From JBBDWK01 sp040902885 (lineage in GTDB: Bacteria; Acidobacteriota; Terriglobia; Bryobacterales; Bryobacteraceae), in the NCBI GenBank assembly GCA_040902885.1, contig JBBDWK010000037.1, positions 1 to 64,000 of the forward strand: DNA of 64,000 nt. The letters are read 5' to 3'. Below the pieces are notes generated by a model. That model saw nothing but the letters and a program-made list of their open reading frames with translations, ran no database searches and was not told the origin of the DNA. Positions 18,455 through 27,220 of the stretch are shown here, piece after piece; position 1 is the stretch's first letter, and each line of letters starts with the position of its first letter. A program made the position numbers and the translations under genes.

Positions 18455-18676
18455 ATGTACCACTACGATCCGGCCATTGCGCTCGAAGAACTTTCCGACG
18501 AAGCTGTACTTCCCCATCCCGTAGCGGTGCGCGATATGATCGTGCGCTCGCGTTTGACCCCGAACGAAGCTCTGGAGTTGAATCGCAAATTTCAGGACTA
18601 CCTGCACGCCTTCGGTGAAGCGCAGGCGGCAGCGAAGCCGCTTCTCGAGCGGTTGGCGCAGGCCGGCCGGAAGTAA
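18455..18676 (+). CDS. Small hypothetical protein downstream of Uma2
   Basis: The 73-residue acidic-to-neutral soluble protein starts MYHYDPAIALEELSDEAVLP. It has a helical middle (LTPNEALELNRKFQDYLHAF) and a C-terminal helix rich in Ala, Leu and Arg. I do not recognise a family. The 10-base gap to the Uma2 gene suggests one transcript and possibly a functional pair. Coding is supported by frame continuity and plausible composition but not by a strong ribosome site, so I rate it moderate. Confidence 0.55.
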   Translation: MYHYDPAIALEELSDEAVLPHPVAVRDMIVRSRLTPNEALELNRKFQDYLHAFGEAQAAAKPLLERLAQAGRK

Positions 18677-18775
18677 TTTGTAATCGTCTGAACTCGACCT
18701 CACGGACAGTCGCGACAGAACGCCGTTTCCCATTCGTTAAAGCGGATTTTCGGCTGGACTGTTCGGCGTGCAACC

Positions 18776-20911
18776 TCATGGTTGCGGCTGGAGAGCCTTC
18801 TCAATCGCGGCGGCAGCGTTCTTCAGCCAGCGCCCTGCCTGGTCTGCATCGGAATTGAACATGTGGGTGCCATTGGCGCCTGTGATCCAGTTGGCGGGTA
18901 TGGCCATGGTCGGGAAGTACTCGTAGGCGAAATCCCGCGCGAGTGTGATCGGCAGGTCGAGCTTCAGGCGGTCAAGGAAGGGCTGGACCAGGGCAGTTTC
19001 ATCGTCAACATTGAGTGCGATGATGGAAACGCTGTCCCGGTCTTTGAACCTCTCGCGCAGCTGCTCGAGATACGGAAGCTCTTCGCGGCAAGGGCCGCAC
19101 CAGGTCGCCCACATGTTGATAAACGTGACGCGCGTCGCTAAGTCGGAGGGCTTCCACTTGCGTCCTGCCGTGTCGGTGAGTTCGAGGTCCGGATTAGCCT
19201 TGGCCAGCTTCGCCCAGGCGTTCTCTTTGCCCGCCCCGGCGTAGAACTTGTCGAGCGAGCTCGTGGCGGCCCACTCATTCCATCCTCGTTCGGTTCCGCC
19301 GAATTCCGCCCATAGCCGCCTGGCATCAGCCATGACAAGATCGCGGGAGTCCGAACTCGGGCGGCGGACCGGGAATGTTATCAGCGAGTTTCGGTACAGG
19401 ATTAAGGCGTCCATTTTGCGGCCGGTGAGCTCGGCAAATCGCCCCTTCATGTGCCAAAAACGCGCTTCCATTTCCTCGTGGCGGAACTTGTCCTTCGAAC
19501 TCGCGTCGGCGGGTGGCCGCATGCGATTCAGCTTGGTTTCAATCTGCGACAAGATGTCCTCGGCGCTCGCCTTCTGCTTGAGGCGGATATGGGCGTCGAC
19601 GAGCGGGAAGTACGCGTACAGGTACGACGTATCGCGGAAGCGGTCCTGCGACTCTTTGCCCCTCGGGTGGAGGTCGGATTCAGTGCCGGCGCCCTCGTAC
19701 TTTTCCGTGATCTCAATGCACTTGCGGACCAGCGGCGGAACATCCCCAATCCGAACGTCGCGCCTGAGCAACGCCTCGGCGGTTTCGCACTGCACGGGCG
19801 GCAAGGTCATCATGGCGTCCGGGTCGCGATCGAGCACGGCTTTGATGGCATGGAAGGCTTCGGAGAGTTCCTGTTTCGTCGAGCGGCGGTTCCGCTGGGT
19901 GAAGCCCCAGTAGGACGATGCGATTCCGGCGTGTTGCGAGTGTGCTCGCCACATCTCCCGGTAGGCCGTCTGTGCTCTTGCGAAGTACGCCTGGGCCTGT
20001 CCTTCGATTTCACTGCCGCTCGGCCAGGGGTTTTGATCGCGCCATTTGCGGGCGGCAACCGATCCAGGGTACGAGGACCGCGGATACAGCTTTGCCATTT
20101 CTGCCTGGGCGGAGTTGCGGATCGCGCTGTCGGCTAGTTGCTCGGATGCATACTGGAGCGCCGATACCCACAACCGGGTGCGGGGAATGCCAGCGGCAAG
20201 GAGGCGGTCGACATCAGCGCGCATGCGTTCGCGCAGGGCCTGCTGGCGATCGGAGCGTTCGATCTTCGACTCGAGACTCCAGAGCTTCAGCAATTCTCCT
20301 GGCGGTGGAGGTGTTTTCCGGTTCAACACTTCGCGTGCACGATCAGCGATGGAGCGCTGCAGATCGGTATCATCCAACCAGCCGTAGGCGTACGACAAGT
20401 CGACTGAATCCGGGCAAGATTTGGCGTAGTCGTCGAGATGCTCCCGCATCTTCTGCTTGTCGCGGAACGATTGCGAGGCGTAGATTTCGGCCAGCAGCGC
20501 GTGCGCCGGTCCGAGACGGGGTTGGAGTGCGAGCGCGGCTTGAAGGTGCTTGATGGCTTCCGCGGTCTTGCGGCTGTATTTCGCGCGGGCAGCAGCATAC
20601 AATATCGCCCGGTCACGTGGCATTTTTGCGAGCAGCGAATCGTACTCGTCAATCGCGTCCGTGCGGCCCTCGCCGTAGTCGCCGATCACTGCATCCACAT
20701 ACGCTCTGTGCGCCCATAGGTTGCTCGGTGCGGCTGCGACCGCATTCCGAGCTTCGGCTATCAGCCGGGTCCGACGGGCCGCTTTCGATTCGGTTATGTC
20801 TCCGGGCAGCGACTGATCGATGAGAAGCGTTGCGGTTCCAGCATCCGGTTCACAGGCCGCGGCGTATGAAAGTGACGCTCCCAGCAGCCCAAGCAAGATA
20901 GCGTAGCGCAC
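18776..20911 (-). CDS. Exported TlpA/ResA-like thioredoxin with long helical repeat N-terminus
   Basis: The 711-residue protein has a signal peptide (MRYAILLGLLGASLSYAAA). About 500 residues of helical sequence follow, with TPR-like lines (AIKHLQAALALQPRLGPAHALLAEIYAS). A C-terminal thioredoxin-fold domain begins near residue 570 with a WCGPC active site (Cys605 and Cys608) inside VTFINMWATWCGPCREELPYL. TlpA-type proteins reduce or oxidise disulfides in the periplasm, for example in cytochrome c maturation. The helical part probably binds a client. It stands alone on the minus strand. The redox direction cannot be told from sequence. Confidence 0.88.
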   Translation of the reverse strand: MRYAILLGLLGASLSYAAACEPDAGTATLLIDQSLPGDITESKAARRTRLIAEARNAVAAAPSNLWAHRAYVDAVIGDYGEGRTDAIDEYDSLLAKMPRDRAILYAAARAKYSRKTAEAIKHLQAALALQPRLGPAHALLAEIYASQSFRDKQKMREHLDDYAKSCPDSVDLSYAYGWLDDTDLQRSIADRAREVLNRKTPPPPGELLKLWSLESKIERSDRQQALRERMRADVDRLLAAGIPRTRLWVSALQYASEQLADSAIRNSAQAEMAKLYPRSSYPGSVAARKWRDQNPWPSGSEIEGQAQAYFARAQTAYREMWRAHSQHAGIASSYWGFTQRNRRSTKQELSEAFHAIKAVLDRDPDAMMTLPPVQCETAEALLRRDVRIGDVPPLVRKCIEITEKYEGAGTESDLHPRGKESQDRFRDTSYLYAYFPLVDAHIRLKQKASAEDILSQIETKLNRMRPPADASSKDKFRHEEMEARFWHMKGRFAELTGRKMDALILYRNSLITFPVRRPSSDSRDLVMADARRLWAEFGGTERGWNEWAATSSLDKFYAGAGKENAWAKLAKANPDLELTDTAGRKWKPSDLATRVTFINMWATWCGPCREELPYLEQLRERFKDRDSVSIIALNVDDETALVQPFLDRLKLDLPITLARDFAYEYFPTMAIPANWITGANGTHMFNSDADQAGRWLKNAAAAIEKALQPQP

Positions 20912-21016
20912 AAGAGTCTCCCAGACTTAAATGTACACCGTTCTATTCGGCTCGATTTGGGGCCAGCATCTTTCGCGAGCACATAGGGACCCGTTACCGT
21001 CCGCGATCCCGAGTAG
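20912..21016. other. Short gap upstream of the TlpA-like gene
   Basis: This contains the 5' flank of the minus-strand TlpA-like gene and probably the lost beginning of the pseudogene that follows. I see no complete feature in it. Confidence 0.3.
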
Positions 21017-21404
21017 CTGGCGGGCGATCCAAGTCTTCTGACCACTGGCACGACCGATTCAAAAATTCGCTTCAAAGTAAACGAAAGTATTCGGGGCTCA
21101 ATGGGGGCACATCTGATCTTGCCCGAGTATCTCGTCGAGGCGGACGACTTCAACGATCGGCAGCCACCTTACAACTTTGTGCGCCCGAATGGACGTCGCG
21201 GTAGTTGCTATGCCAACTCTTATCGAGTGGACCGCTCCGTTTCTTCTCTTCCTTAAGAAGACGAGCACGGGAGAGTTCACTGTCAACTGGTATCCCTTAG
21301 GTCCCGTTAACGAGCAACTCCGTTCAGACCGCGACAAATGGCTCCTATGGGTTCGCGAACAGGTCGGCAAGATGCCGAACTCCGAGCCAGACAGCAGGAA
21401 ATGA
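21017..21404 (+). pseudogene. Frameshifted remnant of a small exported-type hypothetical protein
   Basis: Two overlapping plus-strand frames together read as one protein. The frame ending at 21254 gives RFKVNESIRGSMGAHLILPE, then DDFNDRQPPYNFVRPNGRRG and SCYANSY. The frame offset by +1 then gives FLLFLKKTSTGEFTVNWYPL, then GPVNEQLRSDRDKWLLWVRE, and stops at 21404. From memory, acidobacteria have proteins of this pattern (VRPNGRRG, FLLFLKK, NEQLR, WLLWVR). The join falls near 21175-21200. A stop at 21014 cuts off the N-terminal part. The function of the intact family is unknown to me. Confidence 0.55.
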
Positions 21405-21416
21405 GTAGACCGCAAT

Positions 21417-22058
21417 TCAACGTTTCGGGGCAGCCGTCTCGCCCTTGCGCCTCAGAGTAGGCGCCTTCCGTTTTCCTTCCGTCTCGACAGTCTTCTTTTC
21501 CTGGGCGCGCTTCGATTCGAGGTCCTTAGGCTGCATCATCGCCTCGAGTTCCTTCTTCTCTTTCTGAACGCGCTCCTCCACCGCCACGGTCCGCTCTTTC
21601 AGGTCCTGTTGCGCCAGTTCCAGGCTGTCCTCGGTCGTCTCGATAGCTGTGGTCAGGGCGAATTCGTAGCGGCTGATGTCATTGGGCGCCGACTCTTCGA
21701 TCTTCTTGAGCGCCTTCAGACTCTCTTCCTGCATCTTGGCCACCGCTCCGAGCCCCTCGGCGATGTCGAGCTTGCGCCGCAAGGCGTCGTCCGCCACTAT
21801 GTCGATGGCGTCGACAATCTCCGCGTAATCCTCCAGCGTGTCGTGCGCCAGCAGGCTTCGGCCCGCCTTCTCCTTCGACAGGGTCTGCTGGAGGATGTCG
21901 ATGCGCTGCCTGGCGAAATGCGCATACAGCTTCAACCGCTCGTTGGGTTCCTGAACCAGGCGCACCTGGTCGGCTTCGTCGGCGGTGAGAAAATCCCGCC
22001 GCTGGCCGGCCAGGGGCATTACGAATAGCATGCAGTACAACAACAACCGGCGCTTCAT
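21417..22058 (-). CDS. Exported coiled-coil hypothetical protein
   Basis: The 213-residue protein has a signal peptide (MKRRLLLYCMLFVMPLAGQ). The rest is predicted helical, with a strongly charged coiled-coil from about residue 140 (LAQQDLKERTVAVEERVQKE) and a very basic C-terminal tail ending KGETAAPKR. No family recognised. Its ATG overlaps the stop of the upstream gene (ATGA), making it the third gene of a three-gene operon with the TPR protein first. The basic tail could bind nucleic acid, cell wall or acidic lipids; that is speculation. Confidence 0.7.
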   Translation of the reverse strand: MKRRLLLYCMLFVMPLAGQRRDFLTADEADQVRLVQEPNERLKLYAHFARQRIDILQQTLSKEKAGRSLLAHDTLEDYAEIVDAIDIVADDALRRKLDIAEGLGAVAKMQEESLKALKKIEESAPNDISRYEFALTTAIETTEDSLELAQQDLKERTVAVEERVQKEKKELEAMMQPKDLESKRAQEKKTVETEGKRKAPTLRRKGETAAPKR

Positions 22059-22480
22059 CGCCCTCCCATGATACCTGCCAGCAAACCCTCCTGCGCCCGT
22101 TCGAGGCGCGTTTTGACCAGGTCGACCATTTCGCGGTCTTCGTGGCTCATCTCGTCCCGAAACGATTCCAGCTTGCGCAGCAGCTCGCGCGTCTGAATTT
22201 CCGCCTTCTTGAAGTGTTTGGGACTCTTCCGGGGCTTCTTCCCCGTCTCCCCGAGCGAATTCCCCGCCAGTTCGACCGAATCGCCGATCTGGGTCACAAA
22301 AACAGAGGTGGCCTTCAGATCGCCTTCCGCATAGGACGTACGCGCGAATTTCAAGGACTCGAAGGCATAGTCCATCGCGGCCCTGGCGCGCTTTTCCAGG
22401 TTAGGCTCGCTCTTGATGGTTGCCAGGTCTCTGGCGAATGCCAGAGGGGACAATAATATGAATGCGACGACGATCTTCAT
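22055..22480 (-). CDS. Small exported helical hypothetical protein
   Basis: The 141-residue protein has a signal peptide (MKIVVAFILLSPLAFA). The body is helical (ARAAMDYAFESLKFARTSYA), followed by a lysine-rich loop (GKKPRKSPKHFKKAE) and an amphipathic C-terminal helix. No known family recognised. ATGA overlaps at both ends (22477-22480 with the TPR gene and 22055-22058 with the coiled-coil gene) show tight translational coupling, so the three products are probably made together and may form one periplasmic assembly. Confidence 0.72.
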   Translation of the reverse strand: MKIVVAFILLSPLAFARDLATIKSEPNLEKRARAAMDYAFESLKFARTSYAEGDLKATSVFVTQIGDSVELAGNSLGETGKKPRKSPKHFKKAEIQTRELLRKLESFRDEMSHEDREMVDLVKTRLERAQEGLLAGIMGGR

Positions 22481-23691
22481 CGTTTGCTCAGCTCCTTCTG
22501 GATGACTCGAATGCGCTGACGCGCTTTGAATTCCTCCTCCGGATTTTGTCCCTGGCTACCCTCCAGGAACGTCTGATAACTTTCGAGCGCCGGCTGGTAC
22601 TGTTTCATGCGGTCGAGAATGATGGCCCGAAAATAATGGGTTCCTGGTGTTTCGCCTCCCAGTGTTTTCACTCGATCCAGCGCCGCGACAGCCTGGGGAA
22701 AGTTCTCCAGCACGATCAGCATTCCGGCCAATTCATTCCACGCCTCCACTGAATCGGCTTTAAGGCGGGCCGCGGCGAGAAACTGTTGCGCCGCGGGGGC
22801 ATACCTTTTCTGATCGCGCTGGACCCGCCCCAAAATCATGCGCAGATCGTAGCGCTGCGGTTCTGCTTGCACGACAGCTTCCAACAGCGGAATGGACTTC
22901 TCCGGCTGTTTGTCTAACCGGTACGCATTCGCAAGCGAAAGCCGGTTGGCGGTGGTGGGGTCGGCCGCCACAATCTTTTCCAGCCCGGGAATGGCTTCGC
23001 CGTAGCGCTTGGCATCGATCAGCAACTCGCCCAGCCGCTCCTGCGCCGCGATGTTGTCCGGAAACTGCTTGTATATCGAGATCGCTTCGCCGTTCTCCCC
23101 CTGGCCTTCAAACAGCGACGCCAGCTCCAACAGCACGTCCTTAAAGCTGGCATCCAGTTCGGCCGCCTTTCGGAAGTGCGGAGCCGCATCTGCCAGCCGG
23201 TTCTGCCGGGCCATGGCGCGGCCCAGACCAAGCCACGCGGCGGCGGATTTGGGATCGATCTCCGAAGACAGACGGAAATGTTCCTCCGCGCGCGGGAACT
23301 CGCTCGAAGCCAGCAGCGCCTCGGCAAGATAGATTTGCGGGCGGAATTCCTTGGGCTTCTTCTCTATGGCGCCTTGAAGATGGGGGACCGCCTCCGCGGC
23401 CGCCTTCTGCCGCAGCAACACGATGCCGAGATTCAGCTCGGCTTCGTACAACCCGGGCTTCAACTCCAGGACCTTTCGGTACTGTTCAATTGCCTCCGTA
23501 TCGCGATTCAGGAAGCTGTAGGAAAGCGCCAAGTGGAAACGGGCGGCGTAATCCGTAGTATCCGCCTCAACAGCTTTGGAGAACATCTGGGAGGCCAGAT
23601 CGTAATTCTCCGCCTCCAGCGCCTGCATGCCCTGCTTATAGTGATCGGCCGCTTGCAATAAGAGCAGACCTAACAGAGCCAGGCGCAACAT
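22477..23691 (-). CDS. Exported TPR-repeat protein
   Basis: The 404-residue protein has a short hydrophobic N-terminus (MLRLALLGLLLLQAADH), a probable signal sequence or anchor. About ten consecutive tetratricopeptide repeats follow, with the typical alternation (ARFHLALSYSFLNRDTEAIE, QYRKVLELKPGLYEAELNLG). TPR proteins are scaffolds and have no enzymatic role by themselves. It is the first gene of a three-gene operon with two small exported helical proteins. It begins 10 bases beyond the 3' end of uvrA, whose stop is at 23701, so uvrA could read through into it. Confidence 0.85.
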   Translation of the reverse strand: MLRLALLGLLLLQAADHYKQGMQALEAENYDLASQMFSKAVEADTTDYAARFHLALSYSFLNRDTEAIEQYRKVLELKPGLYEAELNLGIVLLRQKAAAEAVPHLQGAIEKKPKEFRPQIYLAEALLASSEFPRAEEHFRLSSEIDPKSAAAWLGLGRAMARQNRLADAAPHFRKAAELDASFKDVLLELASLFEGQGENGEAISIYKQFPDNIAAQERLGELLIDAKRYGEAIPGLEKIVAADPTTANRLSLANAYRLDKQPEKSIPLLEAVVQAEPQRYDLRMILGRVQRDQKRYAPAAQQFLAAARLKADSVEAWNELAGMLIVLENFPQAVAALDRVKTLGGETPGTHYFRAIILDRMKQYQPALESYQTFLEGSQGQNPEEEFKARQRIRVIQKELSKR

Positions 23692-23700
23692 ACCCCTATT

Positions 23701-26493
23701 TTACAGGGTGACCGGCCGCCGTGACTCAGCCAGGTAACGGCCGGTATGTGAACTCTCCACCTCTGCAATGTCCTCGGGAGTCCCAGAGGCGACGATACGG
23801 CCTCCGCGCTCGCCTGCGTCGGGACCGAGATCGACGACCCAGTCGGCGGCCCGGATCACATCCAAATTATGTTCGATAACCAGCAGGCTGCCGCCGTTCT
23901 CGACCAGTTTCTGGAAAGCCCCGAGGAGCTTGGCGATGTCGTCGAAGTGCAGACCGGTGGTTGGCTCGTCGAAGATATATAGGGTGCGGTCGCACGAACC
24001 CTCGGCAAGATGCGCCGCCAGCTTCACGCGCTGGGCCTCGCCGCCGGAGAGAGTGGTGGCGGACTGCCCAAGCCGCAGATAGCCCAGGCCGACGTCGGCC
24101 AGCACTTTGAGTTTCGATACCAGACGCGGAAATTCCGAGAAGACGTCGAGAGCCTCGCGCACTGTGAGTTGCAGAACTTCGTGGACGTTCAGATTGTTGT
24201 AGCGAACCTCAAGAATCGCACTTTTGAAGCGCGCTCCCTTGCACTCCTCGCAAACCAGCTCGACATCCGCCAGAAACTGCATCTCCACCGTCACCGTGCC
24301 GTCGCCCTGGCAAACGTCGCAGCGCCCGCCCTGCACGTTGAACGAGAAGTGCCCGGCCGTATAACCGCGGCGCCGGGCTTCCGGGGTGGAGGCAAAGATG
24401 CTCCGAATGAGATCAAACGCTTTGATGTAGGTGACCGGATTGGAGCGGGGCGTGCGTCCGATGGGCGACTGATCGACCATGAGCGCCCGGCGAAGATGCT
24501 CCGCGCCGAACAGCCTGCGGCAGGCGGCCTTGGAAGGCAACGCTTCGGATGGCGCGGCCGGCAGCTCGTCCGCGGCGGATTTGTGAGCCGCTTGCAGCGA
24601 CCGATAGATCACCTCGTGGACGAGAGTCGATTTGCCGGAGCCGGATACTCCGGTGACCACAACCATCATGCGCAACGGAATCGAGACGTCGATGTTCTTG
24701 AGATTATGAACGCGCGCACCCTCGATGTGGAGCATGCGCCGCTCGTCCACGGGACGGCGCCGCTGTAAGCCAACCGCCTTCAACTCGCCACGCAGATATT
24801 TTCCGGTCAAGGAGCCGGAGCCGGGCTGAACCAGCGCCCGGTACGTTCCCTCGAAGATCACTTCGCCGCCGGTTTCCCCCGCGCCAGGGCCTAAATCCAC
24901 TATGTGGTCGGCAGCGCGCATCACATCGGGATCGTGCTCCACCACGACGATCGTGTTCCCCAGATCGCGCAGTTCTTCGAGAATGCGGATCAACCTGCCC
25001 GTATCGCGGCTATGGAGCCCGATCGAAGGCTCGTCGAGGACGTAACAAGCGCCAACCAGCCGCGATCCCAGACAGGTCGCAAGCTGAATGCGCTGCGCTT
25101 CGCCGCCGGAAAGAGTGGCGGAGAGCCGTTCGAGCGTCAGGTAGTCCAGACCCACGTCGAGCAGGAACTGGAGCCGCTGACGGATCGCGACCAGCACCTT
25201 CTGCGCGATGGCAGCCTCTTCCGGTGAGAGCTCCAGGCTCGCAAAAAACTCGTAGGCGTCTCCGATATTCATGCGGACCACTTCTTCGATGGTCCTGCCG
25301 CCGACCTTCACGTTCAGCGCTTCCTTGCGCAAGCGGGAACCGTGGCACTCCGGGCAGCGCGTATATCCGCGGTACCGGCTGAGAAAGACCCGAACGTGCA
25401 ACTTATATTTCTTGGATTCCAGGAAATCGAAGAATGCTTCGATTACCTTGTCCACGCGCTGGCGGTCTTCATCGGAAAGCTCGCAGAAAGGGACGTCGCC
25501 GGGCACCTTCCCCTTAGTGACCTTCACGAGGTGGGCGAGCCATTTCCGGTACTTCGGCTTGGTCCACGGCTCAATCGCGCCCTCGTTCAAGGACAAGGTA
25601 GGATCCGGAATTACCCGTTCCATGTCGAATCCGATGGTGTTCCCGAAACCCTGGCAGCGCGGGCAGGCGCCAAACGGGCTGTTGAAGCTGAAGAGCCTCG
25701 GCTCGGGCTCGGCATAATCGATCTCGCAGACCTTGCAGGTGAACCTCTCGTCGAAGCGGAGACGTTGCTGGCCGTCGGCTGCCTCGAAGATCGCTTCGCC
25801 GGCTTCGCGATAGCAGATTTCCACACTATCGACAATGCGCGAGCGTACCTCCGGATGAATCGAGATGCGATCGGCGAGTACGAAGACCGGCCTCGAAAAG
25901 TCGACGTCGAGCAGAGATTCGGGCGTTGAAAACTCGAAAACCCTCCCGTCCTGGTAGAGCCGGTTGAAGCCTTTCTTGCGGAGGTCGTACAACCGCTCCT
26001 GCAAGTTTTCCATCTGGCCGGCGCGCGTGGCGGGAAAGAGCACTTGCCAGCGCGAGCCTTCGGGTTGCCGGAGCATGGCGCCCGCGACCGCATCCACGGT
26101 ATCGCGTTGCACCCGCGCGCCGCACTTCGAGCAATAAGTGCGTCCGGCGCGGGCGAACAGGAGCCGCAAAAAGTCGTAGCTCTCCGTGGACGTCGCAACC
26201 GTCGAGCGTGGGTTGCGGGTGGTGTTCTTCTGGCGGATGGCAATCGCCGGCGCAACGCCCACGATCTCGTCCACATCCGGCTTCTCCATACGCTCCAGGA
26301 ATTGCCGCGCGTAAGCCGAGAGCGATTCCACGTATCGCCGCTGGCCCTCCGCATAAATGGTGTCAAAGGCCAGGGACGATTTTCCGGAACCTGAAACTCC
26401 CGTGATCACCGTCAGCCGGTTGTGCGGAATGGAGACCGAGATGTTCTTGAGATTGTGGACCCGCGCGCCGCGGATCTGAATGGACTCTTCCAC
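23701..26493 (-). CDS. uvrA: UvrABC excinuclease subunit A
   Basis: The 930-residue damage-recognition ATPase acts in nucleotide excision repair; with UvrB it scans DNA and loads UvrB at lesions. Two ABC modules are visible, each with Walker A GVSGSGKS (near residues 31 and 630) and a signature TLSGGEAQR. Zinc fingers are intact: CKVC...CPRC in the first half and CDVC...CEEC in the second. The start MEESIQIRGARVHNLKNI is typical. A possible promoter lies at 26537-26564. No LexA-type operator was recognised upstream. The TPR operon follows on the same strand after 10 bases. Confidence 0.98.
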   Translation of the reverse strand: MEESIQIRGARVHNLKNISVSIPHNRLTVITGVSGSGKSSLAFDTIYAEGQRRYVESLSAYARQFLERMEKPDVDEIVGVAPAIAIRQKNTTRNPRSTVATSTESYDFLRLLFARAGRTYCSKCGARVQRDTVDAVAGAMLRQPEGSRWQVLFPATRAGQMENLQERLYDLRKKGFNRLYQDGRVFEFSTPESLLDVDFSRPVFVLADRISIHPEVRSRIVDSVEICYREAGEAIFEAADGQQRLRFDERFTCKVCEIDYAEPEPRLFSFNSPFGACPRCQGFGNTIGFDMERVIPDPTLSLNEGAIEPWTKPKYRKWLAHLVKVTKGKVPGDVPFCELSDEDRQRVDKVIEAFFDFLESKKYKLHVRVFLSRYRGYTRCPECHGSRLRKEALNVKVGGRTIEEVVRMNIGDAYEFFASLELSPEEAAIAQKVLVAIRQRLQFLLDVGLDYLTLERLSATLSGGEAQRIQLATCLGSRLVGACYVLDEPSIGLHSRDTGRLIRILEELRDLGNTIVVVEHDPDVMRAADHIVDLGPGAGETGGEVIFEGTYRALVQPGSGSLTGKYLRGELKAVGLQRRRPVDERRMLHIEGARVHNLKNIDVSIPLRMMVVVTGVSGSGKSTLVHEVIYRSLQAAHKSAADELPAAPSEALPSKAACRRLFGAEHLRRALMVDQSPIGRTPRSNPVTYIKAFDLIRSIFASTPEARRRGYTAGHFSFNVQGGRCDVCQGDGTVTVEMQFLADVELVCEECKGARFKSAILEVRYNNLNVHEVLQLTVREALDVFSEFPRLVSKLKVLADVGLGYLRLGQSATTLSGGEAQRVKLAAHLAEGSCDRTLYIFDEPTTGLHFDDIAKLLGAFQKLVENGGSLLVIEHNLDVIRAADWVVDLGPDAGERGGRIVASGTPEDIAEVESSHTGRYLAESRRPVTL

Positions 26494-26536
26494 GAAAGCT
26501 TATTGTTGTGCTTGCTTGAACTGGGGCGCTCCTTTT

Positions 26537-26564
26537 AGTATAGCGAGTGTAACGGCTGGCACAA
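26537..26564 (-). promoter_or_regulatory. Possible promoter of uvrA
   Basis: Read on the minus strand, TTGTGC (26559-26564) and TATACT (26537-26542) are spaced by 16 bases and lie about 45 bases upstream of the uvrA start. The -10 element is good and the -35 is weak. Confidence 0.35.
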
Positions 26565-26616
26565 AACCGGTTATCATAAAAGAGAAATGCAATGCACCCC
26601 GAACGGTAGGAATCGG

Positions 26617-27150
26617 GTGAATTCCTACGCTGTGGTAGCCTACATTCCCGACCCGCTCGGAAAATTTCTCGACGATCTTCGCAAGGAGCTGGTCCCTAAT
26701 TGTCTTCCCCACGCGCATGTGACGCTTCTGCCTCCGAGGCCCATCTCCGGAGAGGTGGCTGCCGCCGCGGAGATTGCAGCGCCCGTCTTCAGCTCATTGA
26801 GTCCCTTTATCGTGGAGCTTTCCCAGGTGGAGATCTTCGCGGTAACGGAGGTGATCTATCTGGCGGTAGATGCGGGGCGCGAAGAGTTGCGGCGCGTTCA
26901 CGAGATATTGAACGTAGGCCCTTTCGCCTACAGGGAAACTTTCCCTTACCATCCTCACGTCACTCTGGCGCAGGACCTCGCTCCGGGCCAGGTAGAGGAT
27001 CTGGCTAGAACCACCCGCAAGCGTTGGGCGGAGTGCCCGTACCCGCGGCATTTCCTGGTGGAGACGGTCTACCTGGTTCAGAATACGGTGCATAATCGCT
27101 GGGTCGACCTGGAAACCTTTTCATTAGGCGGAATTCCCGTAAGATCTTAG
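26617..27150 (+). CDS. 2'-5' RNA ligase / cyclic phosphodiesterase family protein
   Basis: The protein belongs to the 2H phosphoesterase superfamily. Both HxT motifs are present: HAHVTLLPPRP near residue 35 and HPHVTLAQDL near residue 110. Family members open or form 2'-5' linkages or hydrolyse cyclic phosphates on RNA ends. I prefer the GTG at 26617 (NSYAVVAYIPDPLG) because AGGA at 26608-26611 precedes it; an ATG at 26587 would add ten unlikely residues. It is divergent from uvrA. The exact substrate is unknown. Confidence 0.85.
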   Translation: MNSYAVVAYIPDPLGKFLDDLRKELVPNCLPHAHVTLLPPRPISGEVAAAAEIAAPVFSSLSPFIVELSQVEIFAVTEVIYLAVDAGREELRRVHEILNVGPFAYRETFPYHPHVTLAQDLAPGQVEDLARTTRKRWAECPYPRHFLVETVYLVQNTVHNRWVDLETFSLGGIPVRS

Positions 27151-27192
27151 CCGGGTCGCCTCCGGAGCCCATCTCACGGTAAAATTGAGGTG

Positions 27193-27213
27193 TATGGACG
27201 GTTCCGGTCCATA
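27193..27213 (+). promoter_or_regulatory. Inverted repeat in the leader of the HD-GYP regulator
   Basis: TATGGAC (27193-27199) and GTCCATA (27207-27213) form a perfect 7-base stem with a 7-base loop, ending 7 bases before the ATG of the response regulator. It is followed by a short T run. It could be a weak terminator for the RNA ligase gene, an operator, or a structure that limits translation, since no normal ribosome site is visible there. Confidence 0.35.
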
Positions 27214-27220
27214 GTTTTAA

